Assembly (NCBI GenBank): GCA_035938875.1
Contig: DASZGL010000016.1
Location: 1 to 16,879 of the forward strand
Reading direction: 5' to 3'
Source of the DNA: DASZGL01 sp035938875
Lineage (GTDB): Bacteria; Chloroflexota; Dormibacteria; Aeolococcales; Aeolococcaceae
DNA length: 16,879 bases
This document shows positions 7,814-14,115 of this stretch, piece after piece. Position numbers and translations under genes: made by a program. The notes below the pieces were generated by a model. It did not search any database. It saw only the letters and a list, made by a program, of their open reading frames with translations, and had not been told where the DNA came from. Positions within the stretch are counted from its first letter, which is position 1; each line of letters opens with the position of its first letter.

Positions 7814-9084
7814 GCCGGTTCGCTCCTGGGGACCGCCCTCCGACTTGTGAACGGAGGCGCTGCGTCTGCGTCGATTGTAGGCGCACTCGCGGTTCTCATC
7901 GCCCAGAACAAGCCGAGCACAATCGCGCCCGAGCACAGGCTCTCCACGTGTCGCCACGCGACCACCGTGGGCAGGTGAACGTCGATCAGCCAGGCAACGC
8001 TGAGCACGGCTGACGTGGCGATGGCCGCAAGCGGCGCTCGCCGGCACCACAACACCATGGCCACGGTCAGCAGGATGAGGTCGTCCGGGTAGGTATGCGG
8101 TGAGCACACCACCGACAGCGCGATGGCCACCGCGATGGCGCCTTGGGCGTCCCCATGCAATGACTCGCGCATCCGCCAGCACAGCCACAGGCCGCCGAGA
8201 GCGAGCACCGCGGCGGCCACATACGCCGCGGTCGTGCTGCCGCCGAACCCGGCAACCAGCCCGGGTAGTCCCTCCTTGTCCTCCGCGTGGGCGACGCCTC
8301 CGTCGCGGACGGCGTCGACCCAGGTGCGCAGCTGCCCCGGTCCGATGATGGCCACGCTGGAAAGCAGCCAAGCGGCTGCGCCGGCGGCGAAGCCAGCGCA
8401 GAGGCGCCACAGTCCAGCGACGAGGAGGACGGGAAGAATCAGCCAGGCAAGCTGCGGTTTGACCAGGAGGAGGGAGAGCACAAATCCCGACATCACCATT
8501 GCTCGCGGTGATCGGTTGACGATCACCACCGCCGCAACCGTTGCCAGGAGCAGCAGCGAGTCCCACTGCGCGATGCGCAACGCCGTCAGGGCGGGGAGCG
8601 AGGTCACCGAGACCGCGATGGCGAGGACGCGCCGCGACGCAGGCCAATCACGCGGGATGAGCCACCACGCGATCAACAGCGCCGACGCGGCAAGGCTGAG
8701 AAGCGAGATCACCTCGAAGATGCGCAGACCGTCGCCGAGGGCCAACGAGCCGAAGGGACGCATCGCCAGCGCTGCCAGCGGCGGATTGACGAAGAGGTTG
8801 GTGAACGCGGGGTGGAAACCCAGCAGCGCGTTCTGCAGCGACGCTTGCGTATCCAGGCAGTACAGGCACGTCGAACCCCAGTCGAGCACCCTTCCCCCGG
8901 TGGCGAAGGCGACGTAGTCGGTCGTCTGCGGGTAGGTGAGCGCCGTGCTCACGGCGTCGACGAGGAACCAGGCGACGACGCCGGCGACGCCCAGCGCGAG
9001 CATCGCCTCGAGCCCCCGCCGCGGCGACGACGCGGCGGCCATCGATGTGCCGGCTCTGCTCAGACGTCTGTCGACCACGGCCAT
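7810..9084 (-). CDS. GT87-family (DUF2029) polyprenol-phosphate-dependent mannosyltransferase-like membrane protein
   Basis: This 424-residue polytopic protein has about ten hydrophobic segments. The first (about 27-45) leads into an external loop with TDYVAFATGG (55-64), where D56 is the likely GT-C loop aspartate. Then come NPPLAALAMRPF (100-111), KPQLAW in the middle and CSPHTYPDDLILL late. These match GT87 enzymes, which use polyprenyl-phosphate sugars such as the mannose form outside the membrane. The same loop contains a Cys-Leu-Tyr-Cys pair (73-76) that could form a disulfide and is not general in the family as I know it. The start ATG 9084 has no ribosome binding site, but a -10-like CAGACT lies nine bases upstream. 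An internal ATG at 9042 is an alternative. It follows the pilin gene by 96 bases and overlaps pdxS by four. Confidence 0.85.
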   Translation of the reverse strand: MAVVDRRLSRAGTSMAAASSPRRGLEAMLALGVAGVVAWFLVDAVSTALTYPQTTDYVAFATGGRVLDWGSTCLYCLDTQASLQNALLGFHPAFTNLFVNPPLAALAMRPFGSLALGDGLRIFEVISLLSLAASALLIAWWLIPRDWPASRRVLAIAVSVTSLPALTALRIAQWDSLLLLATVAAVVIVNRSPRAMVMSGFVLSLLLVKPQLAWLILPVLLVAGLWRLCAGFAAGAAAWLLSSVAIIGPGQLRTWVDAVRDGGVAHAEDKEGLPGLVAGFGGSTTAAYVAAAVLALGGLWLCWRMRESLHGDAQGAIAVAIALSVVCSPHTYPDDLILLTVAMVLWCRRAPLAAIATSAVLSVAWLIDVHLPTVVAWRHVESLCSGAIVLGLFWAMRTASAPTIDADAAPPFTSRRAVPRSEPA

Positions 9085-9180
9085 GTCGGGCGCAGTCTGG
9101 CACCGGGTCCGACAGCGCAGCGCCGCCGGAGCACGCCTGTTACGCGGGCACAGCGCAACCGCGAAGAGGCGGTGGCGGCG

Positions 9181-9399
9181 CTACTGGGCCAGGCCGTTGC
9201 TGATGTTGCTGTACAGGTGGCTGGTGTGGGTGCCAAGCACCTGAACGGCGAGGATGACGAAGATGGCGATGAGGACGAGGATCAGGCTGTATTCGACGAG
9301 TCCCTGGCCGCGTTCAGCGCAGCGAGGGTCAGGCGCGACGGTCTCGAGTTGGGGCGCCGGCTCGTTCGGTCCCAGTGCGGAGGCGTTCGGGGGGGTCAT
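9181..9399 (-). CDS. Flp/Fap-type (type IVb) pilin precursor
   Basis: The protein has 72 residues. After a hydrophilic leader comes ERGQGLVEYSLILVLIAIFV, the hallmark of Flp pilins. Prepilin peptidase should cut after G31, leaving E36 at +5 and Y37 at +6 of the mature chain, as the family requires. A single hydrophobic helix (about 34-56) then forms the pilus core, and the mature pilin is only about 41 residues. Flp pili are built by Tad-type machinery (TadA ATPase, TadB/C, TadZ, CpaB), none of which is in this window. The leader of 31 residues is on the long side. The ATG at 9399 is the only candidate start and has no ribosome binding site, but a promoter-like pair lies directly upstream with a -10 seven bases away, so the mRNA is probably leaderless. 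GT87 and pdxS follow on the same strand. Confidence 0.9.
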   Translation of the reverse strand: MTPPNASALGPNEPAPQLETVAPDPRCAERGQGLVEYSLILVLIAIFVILAVQVLGTHTSHLYSNISNGLAQ

Positions 9400-9406
9400 C
9401 GAGCCG

Positions 9407-9434
9407 ATTGTCGACTAGAGGCCGGTTTTCGCAA
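9407..9434 (-). promoter_or_regulatory. putative leaderless promoter of the pilin cluster
   Basis: On the minus strand TTGCGA (9434-9429) and GACAAT (9412-9407) are 16 bases apart. GACAAT ends seven bases before the pilin ATG, so transcription would begin at or next to the start codon. This is the only start in the window where I also see a reasonable -35 box. Confidence 0.5.
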
Positions 9435-9451
9435 CCGCAGTCGACGAAATT

Positions 9452-9471
9452 TGACCGACTCCGCACGGTCA
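9452..9471. promoter_or_regulatory. dyad TGACCG-N8-CGGTCA between divergent pilin cluster and pdxT
   Basis: Perfect six-base arms are separated by eight bases, within the 155-base divergent intergenic region. Flanking bases extend it to an imperfect TGACCGACT / GGTCAGTCA pair. GTCGAC also occurs twice nearby (9410-9415 and 9440-9445). The site sits just upstream of the pilin -35 and about 70 bases before the pdxT -10, so it could serve as a shared operator. No regulator is encoded in the window. Confidence 0.35.
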
Positions 9472-9542
9472 GTCATCCCCAGCGAGTGGATCGCGTTACA
9501 ACCATCACGTCCATCGCCTCCGGGGATCCTGCCGGGCTTGTC

Positions 9543-9548
9543 GATAAT
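9543..9548 (+). promoter_or_regulatory. -10 element (GATAAT) of leaderless pdxT
   Basis: GATAAT differs from TATAAT by one base and ends exactly six bases before the pdxT GTG at 9555. Transcription would start at or within a base or two of the start codon. No TTGACA-like box is found 16-18 bases upstream. Confidence 0.55.
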
Positions 9549-9554
9549 GGGACG

Positions 9555-10154
9555 GTGAACAGGCCACTCATCGGGGTTCTCGCCCTCCAGGGCGACGTGC
9601 GAGAGCACCGTGCGGCGTTCGAGCGCTGCGGTTGCCCCACCATCAGTGTGCGACTGCCCGAGGAGCTCGACAGGATCGACGCCCTGGCCCTGCCTGGTGG
9701 CGAGTCGACGACGATCAGCCGGTTGCTCCGGGTCTTCGCCATGGAGGAGCCGCTGCGACGCCGTCTCGAGCGCGGTCTGCCGACGTTCTCCACGTGCGCT
9801 GGGATGATCGTGCTGGGTAAAGAGATCCTCGACGGCAGGCCCGACCAGCTCGCCCTGGGAGCCCTCGACGTATCCCTGCGCCGCAACGGCTACGGCCGCC
9901 AGGTCGAGTCCTTCGAGGCCGACATCGACATCCCCGACGTCGGGCCGCCGCACTTCCGCGGCGTCTTCATCAGGGCGCCCCGGGTGCTCTCCGTCGGCGA
10001 TGGGGCCAGAGTGATCGCGCGCCTGGGTGACGATCCCGTGGCCCTTGTCCAGGGGCCCCACCTGGCGCTCGCCTTCCACCCCGAGCTGAGCGGCGACGAC
10101 CGACTCCACCACCTCTACGTCGAGCGCGTGCTCAGCGGGTCGCTGGCGGCCTAG
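9555..10154 (+). CDS. pdxT: pyridoxal 5'-phosphate synthase glutaminase subunit PdxT
   Basis: The 199-residue protein has the usual family length. Motifs are IGVLALQGDVREH (6-18), ALPGGEST (45-52), FSTCAGM with the nucleophile C81, RRNGYGRQVESFEA (109-122) and AFHPELS, which gives the H175/E177 of the class I amidotransferase triad. PdxT hydrolyses glutamine and channels ammonia to PdxS. The GTG at 9555 is chosen because the conserved IGVLALQGDV starts five residues later and GATAAT lies six bases before it. The frame stays open upstream to 9375, but that extension has no family similarity and would run into the pilin promoter. Usually pdxS and pdxT are adjacent on one strand. Here pdxT stands alone and diverges from the cluster whose last gene is pdxS. 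Confidence 0.96.
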   Translation: MNRPLIGVLALQGDVREHRAAFERCGCPTISVRLPEELDRIDALALPGGESTTISRLLRVFAMEEPLRRRLERGLPTFSTCAGMIVLGKEILDGRPDQLALGALDVSLRRNGYGRQVESFEADIDIPDVGPPHFRGVFIRAPRVLSVGDGARVIARLGDDPVALVQGPHLALAFHPELSGDDRLHHLYVERVLSGSLAA

Positions 10155-10180
10155 CGACACCGGGCTGGATCTGCGTCGCC

Positions 10181-10201
10181 ACCGCGAACCCGCGGTAGAC
10201 T
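10181..10201 (+). promoter_or_regulatory. -10 element (TAGACT) overlapped by inverted repeat ACCGCG-AACC-CGCGGT
   Basis: TAGACT (10196-10201) ends six bases before a GTG at 10208. A perfect six-base inverted repeat (10181-10186 and 10191-10196) shares its last T with the hexamer, so a protein bound there would cover the promoter. This is the likely promoter of the GNAT-ATPase-tmk-darA operon. The repeat could also be a hairpin after pdxT, but no T-run follows it. Confidence 0.45.
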
Positions 10202-10207
10202 CCGATC

Positions 10208-10279
10208 GTGAGTGTGGCGCGCGGCAGCCTCATCGTCATGGGTGGCTGCGTGGCGCCCCTGGTCCGGCGGGTCCAGTAG
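10208..10279 (+). CDS. putative leaderless 23-residue upstream ORF ahead of the GNAT operon
   Basis: GTG at 10208 lies six bases after TAGACT and opens 23 codons beginning VSVARGSLIVMGGC, ending at TAG 10277-10279. It is in the same frame as the GNAT gene, whose ATG lies 60 bases beyond the stop with no intervening stop. It may be a leader peptide, a translated spacer, or the remnant of an N-terminal extension cut by the TAG. The bases 10280-10339 hold no ribosome binding site I can recognise. Translation is inferred only from the promoter spacing. Confidence 0.35.
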   Translation: MSVARGSLIVMGGCVAPLVRRVQ

Positions 10280-10339
10280 GGGTCTACGGATCATCCGCTT
10301 CGCTGGCGATCAGTCCAACAGGCAACTCGTCGCTCTTCA

Positions 10340-11449
10340 ATGAACGTTCGTAGCGCAAGCTTTCGCGACCTCGGTCGCATCGACCAGCTCTGGCGCGAGG
10401 CCACCACCCGCGAGGAGTCGGGTCTGACCTCCTTCGCCGGCGACAGCCCGGTGCCCCAAACCATCCTGGTTCGCCTGTGGCACGCGGTGAGCAAGACCCT
10501 CTCGTCCCTGGTTCCCACCGCAGAGCCCGACACCGCCCTCCTGGTCGCCGAGGACACCGACGGGTCGATCGTCGGCTTCATCCAGGCCCAGGGGGTGAGC
10601 GGTCAGCCCAAGGCATGGCACGTCGTCAACCTCTGCCTTGCCGCCACCGGCCGCGGCCACTTCGCCGGTGCGCCGCTGATCACCCACCTCTGCAACGAGG
10701 GCCTGTCCCGCAGGGTGACCCGATTCTCGGTGCGCATCCCCGTCGACCACACCGCGGTCAACCTCTTCCTTGAGCAGGGCTTCACCCAGTACGCCACCGA
10801 GCAGATCCTCTTCCGCGACGACAGCGCCGACACGCCTCGGGTGGTCGCGCCGGGCGACGGCGCCCGCCCGCTGCGCCCCGCCCGTCGCGAGGACATCGGC
10901 GGCATCTATCACCTCTACCTGCGCACCACGCCTTCCCACGTGGCCAACCTCGAGGGACCGTCGCAGAAGGCATGGCAGGCCTCTTTCCAGCAGGGCTGCA
11001 TGGCCCGGCTTGGTCGCGACGACATGCGCCATTTCGTCGCCGAGCGCGCGGGCATCGTCGCCTGGGCTGCGCTGCGGCCCGCCTCCGCCGCTCGTCCGGC
11101 GGTGCTGGCGCTGATGTGCGAGGGCCAGGATGCCGGCTTCCGTGAGGAGGTCATCGAGGCGGCCCTGGCGCATGCCCAGCCCGGTCCCGTTGCCTGCGTC
11201 CTGCGCCACTACGACTCGGAACTGATCCGCGCCCTGCAGCGCCGCGGCTTCGAGATATACGGCACCCAGCTGCTCCTGGTCCGTGACCTGGCGCTCAAGG
11301 TGCGCATCCACGCCCCGGTTCGCGACAAGAAGAAGGTCGCCCTCGCCCACGCCGGACTGGCTCGCAGCGCTGCCGGGCCGGTCAACCGTCCTCTCCACGT
11401 CCTGCCCACAACCCCCACGAGGAGATCGACATCATCGTCGCCGAGATGA
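10340..11449 (+). CDS. tandem GNAT-fold N-acetyltransferase-like protein
   Basis: The protein has 369 residues with two GNAT-like halves. The N-terminal half (1-160) begins MNVRSASFRDLGRIDQLWRE, as GNAT proteins do. It has the acyl-CoA region VVNLCLAATGRGHFAGAPLI (95-114), then the late motif TAVNLFLEQGFTQY (138-151). The second half (about 176-320) restarts with ARPLRPARREDIGGIYHLYL and ends in LIRALQRRGFEIYGTQLLL. The second half lacks a clear glycine-rich acyl-CoA loop, so it may be degenerate or structural. Residues 325-369 are an arginine- and serine-rich tail of low complexity. The substrate is unknown; GNAT proteins acetylate amines on proteins, small molecules or antibiotics. No ribosome binding site precedes the ATG. 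The stop overlaps the next gene in ATGA, so it opens a coupled operon with the R3H ATPase. Confidence 0.75.
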   Translation: MNVRSASFRDLGRIDQLWREATTREESGLTSFAGDSPVPQTILVRLWHAVSKTLSSLVPTAEPDTALLVAEDTDGSIVGFIQAQGVSGQPKAWHVVNLCLAATGRGHFAGAPLITHLCNEGLSRRVTRFSVRIPVDHTAVNLFLEQGFTQYATEQILFRDDSADTPRVVAPGDGARPLRPARREDIGGIYHLYLRTTPSHVANLEGPSQKAWQASFQQGCMARLGRDDMRHFVAERAGIVAWAALRPASAARPAVLALMCEGQDAGFREEVIEAALAHAQPGPVACVLRHYDSELIRALQRRGFEIYGTQLLLVRDLALKVRIHAPVRDKKKVALAHAGLARSAAGPVNRPLHVLPTTPTRRSTSSSPR

Positions 11450-13110
11450 CTCTCTACGGTCCCGCCTGGCACGAGGAGCTCAATCTGCTCTTCGACGCAC
11501 TCCCACCCCGCGTCGCCGAAGCCGCGCGACACATGCCGCCGCACCGCGGCGAGCTGCTCGAGATCGTCCTCGACCTCGGTCGTGAGCCCGAGGCGCGCTT
11601 CGACGGCGGCGAGGTCATCCTCGACACCCTCCAGGTCACCCAGGAGGACATCGAGTACGTCGTCGCCCGGGTCGGTGCCTTCGGCGACGACAACCGCGCC
11701 GGCATCGAGCGCACCCTGCACCGCATCAGCGCCATCCGCAACCGCAGCGGGCGCATCGTCGGCCTGACCTGCCGGGTGGGCCGCGCGGTCACCGGGACCA
11801 TCGACATCATCAAGGACATCGTGGTCAGCGGGCGGTCGATCCTGCTGCTCGGCGCACCGGGCATCGGCAAGACGACCATGCTGCGCGAGTGCGCCCGAGT
11901 TCTCGGTGATTCCTGCGGCAAACGAGTCGTCATCGTCGACACGTCGAATGAAATTGCCGGAGATGGCGATATCCCGCACCCAGGAATCGGCCGCTCGCGG
12001 CGCATGCAGGTGCGCACCCCGGTGATGCAGCACGCGGTGATGATCGAGGCGGTGGAGAACCACATGCCGGAGGTCATCGTCATCGACGAGATCGGCACCG
12101 AGCTGGAGGCGGCGGCGGCGCGAACCATCGCCGAGCGCGGCGTGCAGCTGGTCGGCACAGCGCACGGGCGCAACCTCAACAACCTGCTGGTCAATCCGAC
12201 CCTCAACGACCTGCTCGGCGGCATCCAGACGGTGACCCTCAGCGACGAGGAGGCGCGGCGCCGGGGAACGCAGAAGAGCGTGCTCGAGCGCAAGGCACCA
12301 CCGACATTCGACGTGCTCGTCGAGATCCAGGAGCGTGACCGGGTGGTGGTCCACATGCCGCTTGACGAGACCGTCGACGAGGCACTGCGCGGCCGGGTCA
12401 GGCCTGCTGAGCTGCGCATCCGCGAAGACGGTGGTGAGATCGTCAAGCGAGTAGAGGCCGGGTCGCCGGCGTCGGGGGTGTTCGACCTCCCCTCCTTCGG
12501 CGGAGGTGGTCGCCAGGGCCGCCGCGAGCGCGACGGCAACGGGCGCCCCCGCCGCTCGCTGCGCACCGTCGAGCCCGATCAGTTCGCCCTCGCTCACGAG
12601 GGACGGGAGCGCGAGCTTCGTGCGGCGACGCGGCGTGACCAGCCCTACCAGCAGCTCTCCGTGTTTCCCTATGGGGTGTCGCGCACGTACCTGGAGCAGG
12701 CCGTCCGCGAGCTGCACCTGCCGGTTCGCATTCAGCATCACGTCGACGACGCCGACACCGTGCTCACTCTGAAGAACTACTACCGGCGCAAGGACTCGCC
12801 GGTGCGCACCGCGGAGTCGACGGGAATCCCCATCCAGGTGCTGCGCAGCAACACCGTGTCGCAGATCAAGGGAGCACTCGCCCGGCTCTACGGCGTCGAC
12901 GTCGGCGATCCCACCGAGGTCGCCCTCCAGGAGGCGCTGGAGGCGATCACCCGGGTGCAGCAGACTCACCAGGCTGTCGAGCTCGCGCCGCAGAACTCCT
13001 ATGTCCGCCGGCTTCAGCACCAACTCGTCGAGCAGCACGAGCTCCTGGCACGGAGCACTGGCGTCGAGCCCAATCGGCGCCTGCAGATCCACGGCTCAGA
13101 GGATGACTGA
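11446..13110 (+). CDS. R3H-domain AAA-type ATPase, SpoIIIAA/Ycf45-like
   Basis: The protein has 554 residues. An N-terminal region (1-115) precedes a P-loop ATPase: GAPGIGKTT at 136-144 (Walker A), IVDTSNEIAGDGDIPHPGIG (163-182) and VIVIDEIGTELEA (210-222, Walker B). VGTAHG (236-241) follows, where a sensor residue is expected. A low-complexity Gly/Arg linker (352-372) comes next. Then a second conserved block, LSVFPYGVSRTYLEQAVREL (404-423) to about 480, resembles the Ycf45 C-terminal region. The end carries an R3H nucleic-acid-binding motif, RRLQHQLVEQHEL (521-533), and EPNRRLQI. SpoIIIAA drives part of the engulfment-channel machine in spore formers. The R3H-bearing relatives in cyanobacteria, plastids and Chloroflexota-like bacteria are poorly characterised. 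An RNA- or single-stranded-DNA-linked ATPase is likely. Its ATG overlaps the GNAT stop. Confidence 0.88.
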   Translation: MTLYGPAWHEELNLLFDALPPRVAEAARHMPPHRGELLEIVLDLGREPEARFDGGEVILDTLQVTQEDIEYVVARVGAFGDDNRAGIERTLHRISAIRNRSGRIVGLTCRVGRAVTGTIDIIKDIVVSGRSILLLGAPGIGKTTMLRECARVLGDSCGKRVVIVDTSNEIAGDGDIPHPGIGRSRRMQVRTPVMQHAVMIEAVENHMPEVIVIDEIGTELEAAAARTIAERGVQLVGTAHGRNLNNLLVNPTLNDLLGGIQTVTLSDEEARRRGTQKSVLERKAPPTFDVLVEIQERDRVVVHMPLDETVDEALRGRVRPAELRIREDGGEIVKRVEAGSPASGVFDLPSFGGGGRQGRRERDGNGRPRRSLRTVEPDQFALAHEGRERELRAATRRDQPYQQLSVFPYGVSRTYLEQAVRELHLPVRIQHHVDDADTVLTLKNYYRRKDSPVRTAESTGIPIQVLRSNTVSQIKGALARLYGVDVGDPTEVALQEALEAITRVQQTHQAVELAPQNSYVRRLQHQLVEQHELLARSTGVEPNRRLQIHGSEDD

Positions 13111-13780
13111 CCCCGGTCTCCCCGAGCCACATTGGGCCGGTTACTTCATCTCCTTCGAGGGCGTCGACGGCGCCGGCAAGAGCACCCAGGTCGCCGCGCT
13201 GGCCATGGCGTTGCGCGGCGAGGGCCACAACGTGGTCACCGTCCGCGAGCCGGGCGACACCAACCTCGGCGAGCTCACCAGGGCCTACGTCCTGCAGCAC
13301 CAGGAGCGCCCGCTCTCCGCCTGGGCGGAGGCCCTGCTCTTCGTCGCCGCCCGTGTCCAGCTGCTCAACGACGTCATCCTCCCCGCACTGCTGAGCGGAG
13401 ATGTGGTCATCACCGACCGATACGCGGACTCCACCCTCGCCTACCAGGGGGGTGGCCGCGGGCTCGACCTCGGCGCCCTGCGCCGGCTGCACCGCGATGC
13501 CTGTGGCGACGTCTGGCCTGACCTCACCGTTCTGCTCGACCTGCCCCCTGCCGCGGCGGTCTCGCGGCGCCGCGCCGGCGAGCTACCCTTCGACCGCATG
13601 GAGCGGGCGCCCGAGGAGTTCCATGCGGCGGTGCACGCCACCTTCCGCGACCTCGCCAGGGCGTCCGCCAAGAGGATCGTGCTCGTCGACGCGTCGGGGC
13701 CGGCGATCAGCGTCTCCCAGCGCGTCTGGGAGGTCGTCGCCGAGCGCATCGCCGACATCGACGGGCGGGTGACGGCGTGA
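13103..13780 (+). CDS. tmk: thymidylate kinase
   Basis: This 225-residue protein phosphorylates dTMP to dTDP with ATP in the cytoplasm. ISFEGVDGAGKSTQ contains the P-loop (GVDGAGKST at 20-28). REPGDTNLGE (48-57) is the family's REPG-x-T loop, with Asp in place of the more common Gly at position 52. TDRYADSTLAYQGGGRGLD (104-122) carries the DR(Y/F) dTMP-binding signature, and PFDRMERAPEEF lies in the lid and helix region. The ATG at 13103 is the only good start; it overlaps the ATPase gene by eight bases, with AGAGG directly before it, so translation is probably coupled. The frame is open upstream but only shadows the ATPase. It is followed by the c-di-AMP receptor gene with a four-base overlap, as in the tmk-yaaQ order of Bacillus. 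Confidence 0.95.
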   Translation: MTDPGLPEPHWAGYFISFEGVDGAGKSTQVAALAMALRGEGHNVVTVREPGDTNLGELTRAYVLQHQERPLSAWAEALLFVAARVQLLNDVILPALLSGDVVITDRYADSTLAYQGGGRGLDLGALRRLHRDACGDVWPDLTVLLDLPPAAAVSRRRAGELPFDRMERAPEEFHAAVHATFRDLARASAKRIVLVDASGPAISVSQRVWEVVAERIADIDGRVTA

Positions 13781-14106
13781 AGCTGGTCATCGCCGTTGTT
13801 CATGGCGACGACGCCGCGGCGTGCAGCGATGCTCTCAGCGACGCCGGCTTCGTCTGCACGAGATTCAACACGTCGGGTGGGTTCCTGCAGACGGGCAACG
13901 CCACAATCTTCACCGGCGTCGAGGACTCCAGGGTCGACGAGGTCGTCGAGTTGCTCCGCGTCCACGCCAGGGGTCGCCACGAGTACATGAACCCGATGCC
14001 GCCGATGGCCGAGCCCGCCGAGTTCTTCGTCCCGTTTCCCGTCGAGGTACAGGTCGGCGGCGCGACGGTGTTCGTCGTCGACGTGGAGCGCTTCGAGAAG
14101 CTCTAG
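13777..14106 (+). CDS. darA: PII-like cyclic-di-AMP receptor, DarA/PstA family
   Basis: The protein has 109 residues, the usual length for this PII-like family. It begins MKLVIAVVHGDDAAACSDAL and contains SGGFLQTGNATIFTGVED (33-50). The GGFL-x-x-GN-x-T segment (34-43) is the signature of the cyclic-di-AMP-binding loop. The C-terminus FVPFPVEVQVGGATVFVVDV is also typical. In Firmicutes the trimeric protein binds c-di-AMP; its effector partners are not well established. The start is GTG at 13777, overlapping the tmk stop in GTGA, so the two are coupled. The tmk-darA order matches Bacillus. The holB-type gene that often follows in Firmicutes is absent, replaced by a convergent glycosyltransferase gene nine bases away. 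No diadenylate cyclase is in the window. Confidence 0.92.
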   Translation: MKLVIAVVHGDDAAACSDALSDAGFVCTRFNTSGGFLQTGNATIFTGVEDSRVDEVVELLRVHARGRHEYMNPMPPMAEPAEFFVPFPVEVQVGGATVFVVDVERFEKL

Positions 14107-14115
14107 CGGGTCGGT

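Noticed and set aside
7814..8647. Extending PdxS upstream to a 586-residue protein
   Set aside because: The extension is the reading-frame shadow of the GT87 gene. A strong AGGAG and an ATGA overlap mark the true start at 7813.
9061..9070. CAGACGTCTG palindrome as an operator
   Set aside because: It lies within the first codons of the GT87 gene, is only 10 bp, and has no second copy or promoter next to it.
9451..9456. TTGACC as a plus-strand -35 box for pdxT
   Set aside because: No -10-like hexamer lies 16-18 bases downstream, and the pdxT -10 (GATAAT) is over 80 bases away.
9375..9554. Extending PdxT upstream to 259 residues
   Set aside because: The extra 60 residues are Arg/Ser-rich, cover the pilin promoter and part of the pilin gene, and lie outside the conserved family length.
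11209..13092. Long minus-strand open frame (627 codons) antisense to the R3H ATPase
   Set aside because: It mirrors the codon structure of a clearly conserved ATPase and has Asp/Val/Leu-rich, motif-free composition. It is a high-GC shadow frame.
14090..14101. GCTTCGAGAAGC as a terminator stem at the end of darA
   Set aside because: The stem is only four base pairs with a four-base loop and no T-run follows.
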